Shown here one piece after another: positions 18,291 to 26,981 of a DNA stretch of 64,000 nt. Source of the DNA: Octadecabacter dasysiphoniae (lineage in GTDB: Bacteria > Pseudomonadota > Alphaproteobacteria > Rhodobacterales > Rhodobacteraceae); assembly GCF_021532615.1 (NCBI RefSeq), contig NZ_JAKGAQ010000001.1:1178001-1242000 (forward strand), read 5' to 3'. The translations under genes were made by a program, and so were the position numbers. The notes below the pieces were generated by a model. The model did not search any database. It worked only from the letters and a program-made list of their open reading frames with translations, and was not told the DNA's origin. How positions within the stretch are numbered: position 1 is the first letter of the stretch; the number at the start of each line of letters is the position of its first letter.

Positions 18291-19010
18291 ATGGCCAAAG
18301 ACATCAAGACCGGTCCGAAACACGTTGCTATCATTATGGATGGCAACGGGCGATGGGCGCAGATGCGCGGGCGTCCGCGTTTGTTCGGCCACCACGCAGG
18401 CGCGCGCCGCGTGCGTGACATCGTTGAGGCCTGCCCGGATCAGGGCGTCAAGTATCTGACAATGTTCGCCTTTTCGACCGAGAATTGGAAACGCACCCAA
18501 ACAGAAGTCGCCGGTCTGATGAAACTGTTTCGTCGCTACATCCAGCGCGAGGCCCGCGATCTTTTGTCTAACGGTGTGCGCGTGCGCTTTATCGGGGACC
18601 GTGTGCGGCTGGATGATAAACTGGTCAACCTGATGGACGAGCTTGAGCTGCTGACATCGCAAAACGACAAATGCCACCTGACGATCGCGATCAATTATGG
18701 CGGCCGCGATGAAGTGGCCCGCGCCACCAAACGACTGGCCTATGACGTGGCGCAGGGGCGGCTTGACCCCAAGAACATCAACGATGAAACGCTGCCCAAA
18801 TACCTTGATACTTGTTTCCTGCCTGACCCTGATCTGGTGATCCGCACCAGCGGCGAAGCGCGGATTTCGAACTTTTTGCTGTGGCAGTCCGCCTATGCGG
18901 AATACGAATTTATCGACACGCTGTGGCCGGATTTCACACCGGACGTCTTTGCGGACGTCCTTGCTGGCTTCAAAACACGAGACCGCCGGTTTGGCGCGGT
19001 GAAAGCCTAG
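18291..19010 (+). CDS. uppS: isoprenyl transferase (undecaprenyl diphosphate synthase)
   Basis: The 239-residue cis-prenyltransferase makes undecaprenyl-PP, the lipid carrier for peptidoglycan and polysaccharide units. The family motifs are all present: IIMDGNGRWAQMRG near residue 15 with the catalytic Asp, GHHAGARRVRDIVE, FAFSTENWKR, INYGGRDE and DLVIRTSGEARISNFL followed by the WP region (DTLWPDF). Located 48 bases after frr and one base before cdsA, as in many bacteria. Confidence 0.96.
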   Translation: MAKDIKTGPKHVAIIMDGNGRWAQMRGRPRLFGHHAGARRVRDIVEACPDQGVKYLTMFAFSTENWKRTQTEVAGLMKLFRRYIQREARDLLSNGVRVRFIGDRVRLDDKLVNLMDELELLTSQNDKCHLTIAINYGGRDEVARATKRLAYDVAQGRLDPKNINDETLPKYLDTCFLPDPDLVIRTSGEARISNFLLWQSAYAEYEFIDTLWPDFTPDVFADVLAGFKTRDRRFGAVKA

Positions 19011-19011
19011 C

Positions 19012-19803
19012 GTGCCGGGCAATTGGGATGATCTAAAGGTCCGTCTGATGTCGGGGGCCTGGATGGCCGCGATCGGGATCGGGGCAATCATTATTGGTGG
19101 TGTCTGGTTTCAGATGCTCGCCGTTTTTGTCACTGCCGTCATGGTCTGGGAATGCTGGATCATGATCCGCGGGGCGTCCCCGACGTCTGGTATGCTGTTG
19201 GCAGCGGCTGTGGCATCAATCCTGTCCGCGCAAGTCTTTGGTGGTGCGTTAAACTATGAATTCCTTGGCTTATTTCTGGTCGTGCCGATTATTGGTGCAA
19301 TCATTCTGGAACGTGAGCGACTGACATTTTTCGTCTTTGCGCTGGCCTTGCAGATCGCTGGGTATGGCCTCGTTCATTTTCGCATCGATTTCGGGTTCAC
19401 GTGGTTGCTGTGGCTTGTTTCGATCGTCGTGGTGACAGACATCGCGGGTTATTTCGCTGGTAAATCCCTAGGTGGGCCAAAGTTCTGGCCCGCCATCAGC
19501 CCCAAGAAAACCTGGAGCGGGACAATCGGCGGCTGGATTGGCGCTGCGATCGTCGGTTTGATCTTCACGCAATTCACCAACGCGGGATGGACGATCATCC
19601 TTTTGTCCGTCGTCATCAGCTTTGCGGGCCAAATGGGTGACATCGCCGAAAGCGCGTTGAAGCGCCGCCAAGGGGTGAAAGACAGTTCAACCCTGATACC
19701 CGGACATGGCGGTTTGTTTGACCGCTTTGATGCGTTGCTCGGGGCGGCATTGTTCATGCTGTTGGTCGCGACTGTCTTTAACGTGCCCGGGGTGGCCTTT
19801 TGA
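19012..19803 (+). CDS. cdsA: phosphatidate cytidylyltransferase
   Basis: The 263-residue multi-pass membrane enzyme makes CDP-diacylglycerol from phosphatidic acid and CTP. The C-terminal CdsA signature is visible: SALKRRQGVKDSS followed by LIPGHGGLFDRFD. The start is GTG at 19012, one base after the uppS stop. An ATG at 19048 with AAAGG upstream is possible, but the segment between resembles N-termini of homologues as I recall them. The 3' end overlaps dxr by 4 bases. Confidence 0.94.
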   Translation: MPGNWDDLKVRLMSGAWMAAIGIGAIIIGGVWFQMLAVFVTAVMVWECWIMIRGASPTSGMLLAAAVASILSAQVFGGALNYEFLGLFLVVPIIGAIILERERLTFFVFALALQIAGYGLVHFRIDFGFTWLLWLVSIVVVTDIAGYFAGKSLGGPKFWPAISPKKTWSGTIGGWIGAAIVGLIFTQFTNAGWTIILLSVVISFAGQMGDIAESALKRRQGVKDSSTLIPGHGGLFDRFDALLGAALFMLLVATVFNVPGVAF

Positions 19804-20972
19804 AGCGTGTCAGCGTGTTCGGGGCGACGGGATCGATTGGTCAGAACACCATTGATCTGATCCGGCGCGCGCCAGATGATTATGACGTTGTCGCGCTGAC
19901 GGGTGCATCCAACATTGATCAACTTATCAAAGATGCCAAAGCGTTACGCGCCGATGTGGCCGTCACGTCTGATCCTTCACGCCTGAAAGAATTGCGCGAT
20001 GGTTTGGCCGGAACAGGGATCGACGTCGCGGCGGGTGAGGCTGCGTTGATTGAGGCCGCAGCGCGCCCCGCTGATTGGATCATGTCCGCAATCGTCGGGG
20101 CGGCGGGCCTTGCGCCGGGGCTTGAGGCGCTGAAGCAAGGCACGACGCTGGCGCTGGCCAACAAGGAATCGTTAGTGACGGCGGGGCCTTTGTTGCTGGG
20201 CGAAGCAAAACGGTACGGCGCGACAGTTTTGCCCGTGGACAGCGAACATTCTGCGGTGTTTCAGGCCTTGATCGGCGAAGATATGGCCGCCGTGGAACGC
20301 ATTATTATCACCGCAAGTGGCGGCGCGTTTCGTGATCATCCACTGGGCGCGCTGGACACCGTCACAGTCGCCGAAGCATCAAGCCATCCAAATTGGGATA
20401 TGGGCCAACGTATCACAATCGATTCCGCATCCATGTTTAACAAAGCGATGGAATTGATTGAAACGAAAGAATTTTTTGGCGTTACTGCAGACCAGATTGA
20501 AACCATCATTCATCCCGAAAGCCTGATCCACGCGTTTGTCGGCTTTAACGACGGCGCGTTGATGGCACATGTTGGCCCGCCCGATATGCGCCACGCCATC
20601 GGGTTCGCTCTCAACTGGCCGGAACGCAAAGACCTGCCTGTCGCGCGGCTGGATCTTGCGCAGATTGGTCAATTCAATTTCCGCGCCCCTGAACCTGCCC
20701 GCTATCCGGCCTTGGCCATCGCGCAAAAGGTGATGGACGCCGGGGGGCTGGCGGGGGCTGTCTTTAACGCCGCCAAAGAACAAGCGCTTGATCATTTTAT
20801 CGCCAATGAGTGCTGTTTTACCGATATGGCCCGCGCCGTGGACAGCGTTGTTGACGCGATGTTGTCCCGACAGGGGCTGCAAAATGACACGATCACCCTA
20901 GATAGCGTTAAGCATGCGGACGCAGAGGCGCGCGCGCTGACGACTGAAAACATCGCCAAAACAAAGGGCTAG
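19800..20972 (+). CDS. dxr: 1-deoxy-D-xylulose 5-phosphate reductoisomerase
   Basis: This is a 390-residue NADPH-dependent enzyme that catalyses the committed step of the MEP isoprenoid pathway. Motifs: VFGATGSIGQNTIDL for NADPH near the N-terminus, LANKESLVTAG, VDSEHSAVFQ for metal binding, and ITIDSASMFNKAMELIE with HPESLIH for substrate. The start codon is TTG at 19800, which overlaps the cdsA stop (TTGA) and fits the conserved N-terminus. Its product feeds uppS, encoded two genes upstream. Confidence 0.96.
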   Translation: MKRVSVFGATGSIGQNTIDLIRRAPDDYDVVALTGASNIDQLIKDAKALRADVAVTSDPSRLKELRDGLAGTGIDVAAGEAALIEAAARPADWIMSAIVGAAGLAPGLEALKQGTTLALANKESLVTAGPLLLGEAKRYGATVLPVDSEHSAVFQALIGEDMAAVERIIITASGGAFRDHPLGALDTVTVAEASSHPNWDMGQRITIDSASMFNKAMELIETKEFFGVTADQIETIIHPESLIHAFVGFNDGALMAHVGPPDMRHAIGFALNWPERKDLPVARLDLAQIGQFNFRAPEPARYPALAIAQKVMDAGGLAGAVFNAAKEQALDHFIANECCFTDMARAVDSVVDAMLSRQGLQNDTITLDSVKHADAEARALTTENIAKTKG

Positions 20973-20975
20973 ACC

Positions 20976-22370
20976 TTGGACTTTATGACTTCTTTGATCC
21001 CGTCGTTCGGGAACGTTGCCTTCACGCTTGTGTTTTTTGTGATCGCTTTGTCGGTGATCGTCGCGATCCACGAATATGGCCACTATATTATCGGCCGCTG
21101 GTCGGGCATCCACGCAGAGGTGTTTTCGATCGGCTTTGGTAAGGTCATTTATAGCCGTGTTGATAAACGCGGCACGGTTTGGCAGGTCGCGGCGTTGCCG
21201 TTTGGCGGTTATGTGAAATTTCTGGGCGATGCGAACGCGGCCTCGGTTGGGGGCGACGTTGATGTCGATGCCTACCTGGAAGGCACGCCCGCGCTGAGCG
21301 ATGCGGCACAGGCACACGCGCAGTCGCTGACCGAACGCAACACGATGCTGGGTGCACCACTTTGGGCGCGATCTGCGACGGTCGCGGCGGGGCCGATTTT
21401 CAACTTTATCCTTTCGTTTCTGGTGTTTGTTGGTGTCTTGCTGTTTCAAGGCCAACCGCTGACACCGTTGACTGTTTCGACATTGCCGGGGTTTCCGGAA
21501 ACGATTGAACAACAGCTTGAACCCGGCGACCGCGTGTTGCGAGTTGAAGGCACGGCGTTGAATTACCCCGAAGGATTCAGCGATGCAGTGTCTGAAATTC
21601 CGTCCCAACCGTCCGTTGAATACCTTGTTGAACGCGACGGAGAGCGTCTGACGGTTCTTGGCCCACAACCGCAACCGTCTTTGGTGCAATCGATCACACC
21701 GCGATCTGCGGCGGATGATGCGGGCCTTAAAATTGGTGATGTTGTTGTCAGTATGAACGGCACACCGGTTTATCAATTCCGCGATATGGTCAACTTCGTG
21801 AACGCAACGGGGGCGGCCCCGATTGCGCTTGAGGTTTGGCGGAACGGTGATGTGTTCGAAACCACGCTGACGCCGCGCCTCACGGCCATTCCGCAGGCGG
21901 ACGGATCGATGATTGATGAACCCAAACTGGGCATCGGCAACGGGGGGTTGTTCTTTGAACCTGCGACCAGTGCTGTGGGCGTCGGCGAATCCATGTCTTT
22001 GGCGATCCAGCAGGTCTGGTTCATTATCAAACAATCCCTCAACGGGATGAAGCAGATGATCATCGGCAACATCAACACCTGCAATCTAAGCGGTCCGGTT
22101 GGCATTGCCGAAACGTCGGGGTCCATGGCCAGCCAAGGCGCGCTAAGCTTCATCAGCTTTATCGCCGTTCTGTCCACAGCTGTTGGCCTGTTGAACCTAT
22201 TTCCAATTCCGGTTCTGGACGGCGGGCACCTTGTTTTTCATGCCTATGAGGCGGTGACAGGCAAAATGCCAAGCGATAAGGCGTTGCGGGTGTTTATGGC
22301 CGTTGGCATCGCTATGATTGCATCCTTGATGGTGTTTGCCATCGGTAATGATCTGCTGTTCTGCCCATAA
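20976..22370 (+). CDS. rseP: RIP zinc metalloprotease RseP (site-2 protease)
   Basis: The 464-residue intramembrane protease has the zinc motif HEYGH in IVAIHEYGHYIIGRWSG near residue 32, one clear PDZ segment (around residues 230-300, with PRSAADDAGLKIGDVVVSMNG) and a second PDZ-like region before it, and the C-terminal NLFPIPVLDGGHL motif. Such proteases cleave anti-sigma factors or leftover signal peptides. The start is TTG (20976) with AAGGG 7 bases upstream; ATG 20985 is the alternative. It follows dxr by three bases. Confidence 0.94.
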   Translation: MDFMTSLIPSFGNVAFTLVFFVIALSVIVAIHEYGHYIIGRWSGIHAEVFSIGFGKVIYSRVDKRGTVWQVAALPFGGYVKFLGDANAASVGGDVDVDAYLEGTPALSDAAQAHAQSLTERNTMLGAPLWARSATVAAGPIFNFILSFLVFVGVLLFQGQPLTPLTVSTLPGFPETIEQQLEPGDRVLRVEGTALNYPEGFSDAVSEIPSQPSVEYLVERDGERLTVLGPQPQPSLVQSITPRSAADDAGLKIGDVVVSMNGTPVYQFRDMVNFVNATGAAPIALEVWRNGDVFETTLTPRLTAIPQADGSMIDEPKLGIGNGGLFFEPATSAVGVGESMSLAIQQVWFIIKQSLNGMKQMIIGNINTCNLSGPVGIAETSGSMASQGALSFISFIAVLSTAVGLLNLFPIPVLDGGHLVFHAYEAVTGKMPSDKALRVFMAVGIAMIASLMVFAIGNDLLFCP

Positions 22371-22406
22371 TCCACACGGGAATCCTCGTAATGTTACCTC
22401 ATCGTT

Positions 22407-22430
22407 GCCCAGATGTTGCCACATTTGGGC
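22407..22430 (+). promoter_or_regulatory. 10-bp hairpin in the leader of the 41-aa protein gene
   Basis: GCCCAGATGT (22407-22416) pairs with ACATTTGGGC (22421-22430), including one G-U pair, around a TGCC loop. It lies 37 bases after the rseP stop and 39 bases before the next start. No T tract follows, so it is not a standard terminator; RNA processing or a translation-control role is possible. Confidence 0.5.
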
Positions 22431-22469
22431 GCGATATCTTCGCCGAGTTACGAAACCGAGGAGAGACCG

Positions 22470-22595
22470 ATGCAAACCATTACAGCTGGATATCAGGGCG
22501 TTAGCCTTTTGGTGAACCTGAATTGGGATCGCATCATCTATCTTGGTACGATTGTTGGCGCGCTTGGGCTCGGTGCGTGGGCAGGGGCCCAGTAA
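22470..22595 (+). CDS. small membrane protein, 41 aa, between rseP and bamA
   Basis: The gene encodes MQTITAGYQGVSLLVNLNWD and then a hydrophobic helix (about residues 22-40, IIYLGTIVGALGLGAWAGA). GAGGAG lies 7-8 bases before the ATG, one of the best ribosome-binding sites in the window, which supports real translation. I see no cleavage site, so the peptide should stay in the inner membrane with a short polar N-terminal part. It lies between two envelope-biogenesis genes on the same strand. I do not recognise the family. Confidence 0.68.
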   Translation: MQTITAGYQGVSLLVNLNWDRIIYLGTIVGALGLGAWAGAQ

Positions 22596-22715
22596 GCCAA
22601 GGCCGACTGGCGACAATTCCAAACATTTTCGAACGCGTCCTTTGGTTGGTCCCAAGCGGCGCGTTTGTTGCTTTTGACAACCCCTTGCGGGGGGGGTAGA
22701 CCGAGGGGACTTGGG

Positions 22716-25046
22716 ATGTCGAAACGAGCAAAAAAAATGATAAACACGTTGCAGGCCGCAAACCGTATTTTGGGACGCTTTCGAGGGGGTGCTATTGTTG
22801 CACTGATGCTCGTGTTGGGGATGATGGCCTTTGCCAGCCCCGCAGCGGCGCAGAATTTCAATTTCTCCAACGTGTCCGTTGAGGGCAACCAGCGAATCGA
22901 AACAGCGACGATCCTGACCTATTTGGGGTTTAGCCGTGGTGAAACGGTCACTGCGGGTGCGGTGAATGATGCCGCCCAGCGGATCCGCGCCACTGGCTTG
23001 TTTGAAACCGTCGATGTTGTGCCCCAAGGCAACACATTGGTCATCCGCGTCACCGAATTCCCGACCGTGAACCGCATTACATTTGAAGGCAACGCGCGCG
23101 TCCGTGACGCCGAATTGTCTGCCGTTGTGAACAGCCAGCCGCGCCGTGTCTACAGCCCGAGCCAGGCCGAAGCAGACACCGCCGCGATCACCCGCGTTTA
23201 TGCGGATCAGGGCCGCATCAACGCAACCGTCGCCCCGCGTATCATCGAGAGGTCCGACAACCGCGTCGATCTGGTGTTTGAAGTCTTCGAAGGCGGTCTG
23301 ACCGAAGTCGAGCGTATCGGTTTTGTCGGCAACCGCGCCTTTAGCGAACGTCGTTTGCGCCGTGTTCTGGAAACCAAACAGGCGGGTATCCTGCGCGCCC
23401 TGATTGGAACTGACACCTTTATCGCGGACCGTGTGGCGTTTGATCGTCAGGTTCTGACCGATTTCTACCAGTCGCGCGGCTATGTCGATTTTCAGGTCCA
23501 GAACGTCGATGTGTCACTGACCCGCGAACGCGATGCGTATTTGATCACCTTCAATGTCCAGGAAGGGCAGAAGTTTGAATTTGGCAATGTCACCGTATCA
23601 TCCGAAGTAACGGGCGCTGATCCGCTTGATTATGAAAATGCGCTGCGTCTTCGCACGGGCGTTACCTATTCGCCGGAATTGATTGAACGCGATATTGCAC
23701 GCCTTGAACGTCTGGCGCTGCGCAACAACCTGAACTTTGTACGTGTTGACCCGCGTGTGACACGCAATGATCGCACGCTGACGCTGGACGTTGAATTTGT
23801 GTTGGTGAACGGCCCGCGCATCTTTGTCGAACGCATCGACATTGAGGGCAACAACACCACGCTGGACCGCGTGGTTCGGTCCCGTTTTGACGTGGTCGAA
23901 GGTGACCCGTTCAACCCACGCCAAATCCGTGAAAGCGCGGAACGTATTCGCGCGCTTGGATACTTTACCAACGCCGATGTTGATGCGCGTGAAGGATCCA
24001 GCCCTGATCAAGTCGTGATTGATGTGGACGTCGAAGAAGGCCCGACAGGATCGCTGTCTTTTGGTGGTAACTTCTCGTCTGATGCGGGTTTCAGCCTTTT
24101 GGCGCGTTTCAGTCAGCGCAATTTCTTGGGCCGTGGTCAGTCGCTTAGCTTTGTTCTTCAGGGTGGTGAAGACAATCAACAGCTGAGCTTTGGTTTCACC
24201 GAACCGCGCCTTTTGGGCCGCGATTTGTCGTTTGGCATCGACATGAGCTACACAACGACTGACAACCAAGACGCCAATTTTGACACGACCGAGGGCACGT
24301 TCCGTCCGCGCATCGGGTTCCCGGTCAGCGAAAACGGTCGTGTGACGTTGTTCTATGCATACGACTATACAGACATTACCGATCCTGCGACGGGCATTTC
24401 CCCGTTCATTGCGGCTGATATTGGTTCGGTCGGAACGAACGCCTTGGGGTATAGCTACAGCTATGACACCCGCCGCACCGGTCTTAACCCCAACGCGGGT
24501 GTTCTTTTCCGGTTCGGGCAGGAGTTCGGGGTCGGCGACAGCACCTATATTGAAACCACCGCAGAGATCACGGGTCAGACGCTCGTCCTGAACGAAGAAG
24601 TGACGTTGCGCGCCACCCTCGAAGGCGGCCTGATCGATTACACCAGCGGCGAAAGCCGCATCACAGACCGTTACTTCCTTGGCAGCAGCACGATGCGCGG
24701 TTTTGAACCTTCGGGCATTGGCCCGCGTGACATCAACACTGGCGACGCCTTGGGTGGTAACGCCTATGCGGTTGCGCGCCTTGAGGCGGAATTCCCGCTT
24801 GGTCTGCCAGAAGAATACGGCCTGTCGGGGGGTGTTTTCCTGGATTACGGGTCTGTCTGGGACATTGGCCGCGCGACGGGTGGTGATGTGGAATACGATG
24901 ATTTCACGCCGCGCACGATTGCAGGTGTATCGATCTTTTGGGACACGCCGATTGGCCCATTGCGGTTCAACTTTACCGAACCATTGGACGTGCAACCCAA
25001 CGATATTACCAAGCGCTTTGATGTGACGATTTCTACGGAATTCTGA
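22716..25046 (+). CDS. bamA: outer membrane protein assembly factor BamA
   Basis: The 776-residue Omp85-family protein is the core of the BAM complex that folds outer-membrane proteins. A signal peptide ends at SPAAAQNF (about residue 46), five POTRA repeats follow (about 50-420, the first opening with VSVEGNQRIE), and the C-terminal half is the 16-strand barrel containing the RGF-type motif in SSTMRGFEPSGIGPRD and ending in a terminal Phe. I chose ATG 22716, with GAGGGGA upstream. Its stop overlaps the Skp start (TGATG), so the barrel assembler and its periplasmic chaperone are coupled. Confidence 0.95.
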   Translation: MSKRAKKMINTLQAANRILGRFRGGAIVALMLVLGMMAFASPAAAQNFNFSNVSVEGNQRIETATILTYLGFSRGETVTAGAVNDAAQRIRATGLFETVDVVPQGNTLVIRVTEFPTVNRITFEGNARVRDAELSAVVNSQPRRVYSPSQAEADTAAITRVYADQGRINATVAPRIIERSDNRVDLVFEVFEGGLTEVERIGFVGNRAFSERRLRRVLETKQAGILRALIGTDTFIADRVAFDRQVLTDFYQSRGYVDFQVQNVDVSLTRERDAYLITFNVQEGQKFEFGNVTVSSEVTGADPLDYENALRLRTGVTYSPELIERDIARLERLALRNNLNFVRVDPRVTRNDRTLTLDVEFVLVNGPRIFVERIDIEGNNTTLDRVVRSRFDVVEGDPFNPRQIRESAERIRALGYFTNADVDAREGSSPDQVVIDVDVEEGPTGSLSFGGNFSSDAGFSLLARFSQRNFLGRGQSLSFVLQGGEDNQQLSFGFTEPRLLGRDLSFGIDMSYTTTDNQDANFDTTEGTFRPRIGFPVSENGRVTLFYAYDYTDITDPATGISPFIAADIGSVGTNALGYSYSYDTRRTGLNPNAGVLFRFGQEFGVGDSTYIETTAEITGQTLVLNEEVTLRATLEGGLIDYTSGESRITDRYFLGSSTMRGFEPSGIGPRDINTGDALGGNAYAVARLEAEFPLGLPEEYGLSGGVFLDYGSVWDIGRATGGDVEYDDFTPRTIAGVSIFWDTPIGPLRFNFTEPLDVQPNDITKRFDVTISTEF

Positions 25047-25633
25047 TGCCGCGCATATTGGCCTGCATACTGTTTTGCGCCTTTGCCACGTTGGCACGGG
25101 CGCAACCGCTGGCAGCCCAAAACGAATTCACCGTTACGGATGGGCAGGTGACGTCTGCGATTGTCACTGTCGACGTGGATCGTTTGTTTTCTCAAAGCCG
25201 GTTCGGGGAACGTATTGGGCTGGAATACAACGAGGGCCGAGAAGCGCTTGCGCTTGAAAATCGCCGCATAGCCAATGCCCTTCGCAATGAAGAACTTGCC
25301 CTGGCCGCACAGCGCCCTGACATGGACCCTGATGTGTTTCGCCAAGAAGCAGAGGCCTTTGACGACAAGGCACAGGGCATCCGGCGCGCCCAAGACGCAA
25401 AAGAACGCGAGCTCGAAGAAACGTTGACCGTGGGCCGTGACCAGTTTCTTGAGGCTGCGCGGCCGATTTTAGGCCAGTTGATGGTTGATCGTGGTGCGTC
25501 TGCAATTCTGGATCGCCGGTCTGTTTTGTTGTCCTTGGGAAGCATTGATGTGACCGAGATTGCCCTTGAACGCATCGATGATGCCCTTGGCGATGGCATG
25601 GAATCCGCGCCGTCCGCGACCCCTGAAAACTAG
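25046..25633 (+). CDS. skp: OmpH/Skp-family periplasmic chaperone
   Basis: The 195-residue protein has an N-terminal signal peptide (MPRILACILFCAFATLARAQ) and a long charged alpha-helical region (about 70-150) as in Skp, a trimeric chaperone that carries unfolded outer-membrane proteins to BamA. Family segments include VDRLFSQSRFGERIG near the mature N-terminus and a C-terminal VDRGASAILDRRSVLL. Its start overlaps the bamA stop by one base, and fabZ follows after about 95 bases. Confidence 0.87.
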   Translation: MPRILACILFCAFATLARAQPLAAQNEFTVTDGQVTSAIVTVDVDRLFSQSRFGERIGLEYNEGREALALENRRIANALRNEELALAAQRPDMDPDVFRQEAEAFDDKAQGIRRAQDAKERELEETLTVGRDQFLEAARPILGQLMVDRGASAILDRRSVLLSLGSIDVTEIALERIDDALGDGMESAPSATPEN

Positions 25634-25727
25634 TCGCGCCTTGAAGCAGGCGTTCGGGCTTGTTAGGCAGATAACATAAAAACACGGCCAAGACCAAAGG
25701 GGCACAGACCCCGTGGGGGAGAATACC

Positions 25728-26201
25728 ATGTCCGACACTGACACAGCACCGATCACATCGGCTGATATCCAGCTTATCCAGCGGATCATCCCGCATCGCT
25801 ATCCGTTTCTTTTGGTCGATAAAGTCAAAGACATCGACGGCACATCAAGTGCGACGGGCATCAAGAATGTCACGATGAACGAACCCCATTTTCAGGGCCA
25901 TTTCCCAGGCACGCCAATCATGCCCGGTGTGACCATTATCGAAGCCATGGCGCAAACATCTGCCGTCATGGTTGGTGCCACGATGGGGCTGATGGACAAA
26001 AATATGCTGATCTATTTCATGGGCATTGATGGCTGCAAATTCCGCCGCAAAGTTGTTCCCGGTGACGTTCTTGAAATGAAAGTTGAAACGACGCGCGGCA
26101 AGCCTGGCGGTAAGGTGTGGAAATTCAAAGGTGTGGCCACCGTGGACGGTGAACTCGCCGCTGAGGCTGAATTTACCGCGATGATGGATATGCAAAGCTA
26201 A
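25728..26201 (+). CDS. fabZ: 3-hydroxyacyl-ACP dehydratase FabZ
   Basis: The 157-residue hot-dog-fold enzyme dehydrates 3-hydroxyacyl-ACP in fatty acid synthesis. The catalytic His lies in [15 protein letters not shown] and the catalytic Glu in [25 protein letters not shown] is the conserved N-terminal segment. I chose ATG 25728 because GGGGGAGA sits 6 bases upstream; a GTG at 25713 would add five residues. Its stop directly abuts the lpxA ATG. Confidence 0.96.
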   Translation: MSDTDTAPITSADIQLIQRIIPHRYPFLLVDKVKDIDGTSSATGIKNVTMNEPHFQGHFPGTPIMPGVTIIEAMAQTSAVMVGATMGLMDKNMLIYFMGIDGCKFRRKVVPGDVLEMKVETTRGKPGGKVWKFKGVATVDGELAAEAEFTAMMDMQS

Positions 26202-26981
26202 ATGACCATTCACCCCTCTGCGATTATCGAAGACGGCGCCCGGATCGGGGCGGATGTGTCTATTGGGCCGTTCTGTGTGGTCGGCCCTAAGGTGGTTCTG
26301 GGCGATCGCGTGACGTTGAAATCCCATGTGGTTGTCACCGGTGATACGTCTGTTGGCGCTGACACCACGATCTTTCCGTTCTGCTGCATCGGCGAAATTC
26401 CACAAGATGTGAAATTTCAGGGTGAGGCCGCCAAACTTGTGATCGGGGAACGCAACCGCATCCGCGAACACGTCACCATGAACCCCGGCACCAGTGGCGG
26501 CGGCGGGATCACATCTGTTGGTGACGACGGATTTTTCCTTGCGGGATGTCACGTGGCCCATGATGCCCGCGTCGGGGATCGCGTAATAATCGTGAACCAA
26601 TCGGCGGTCGCGGGGCACTGCATTATCGAAGATGATGTTATCATCGGCGGGCTGTGCGGCATCCATCAGTTTGTGCGCATCGGGCGCGGCGCCATCATCG
26701 GCGCATTGTCGATGGTCACGAACGACGTGATCCCGCACGGGCTGGTCATGGGGCCGCGCGGTGAACTGGACGGGCTGAACCTTGTCGGGTTGAAGCGGCG
26801 CGGGGTGTCGCGCAGCGATATCACAGCCCTGCGTGTGGCGTTTCAGACCCTCAAAGACGGGGAGGGATCGTTCATGGAACGTGCCCGCCGGTTGGGCGAT
26901 GAAACGGACAGCGAATACGTATCCCAGATGGTGAATTTCATCCTGAGCGACACGGACCGCCACTTTTTGACGCCGCGATGA
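26202..26981 (+). CDS. lpxA: UDP-GlcNAc O-acyltransferase LpxA
   Basis: The 259-residue enzyme carries out the first step of lipid A synthesis. The N-terminal two thirds are hexapeptide repeats forming a left-handed beta helix (IIEDGARIGADVSIGPFCVV and onward). The catalytic His lies in GCHVAHDARVGD, and the GALSMVTNDVIPHGLVMG segment before the helical C-terminal domain is typical. It starts immediately after the fabZ stop and overlaps lpxI by 4 bases. Confidence 0.96.
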   Translation: MTIHPSAIIEDGARIGADVSIGPFCVVGPKVVLGDRVTLKSHVVVTGDTSVGADTTIFPFCCIGEIPQDVKFQGEAAKLVIGERNRIREHVTMNPGTSGGGGITSVGDDGFFLAGCHVAHDARVGDRVIIVNQSAVAGHCIIEDDVIIGGLCGIHQFVRIGRGAIIGALSMVTNDVIPHGLVMGPRGELDGLNLVGLKRRGVSRSDITALRVAFQTLKDGEGSFMERARRLGDETDSEYVSQMVNFILSDTDRHFLTPR

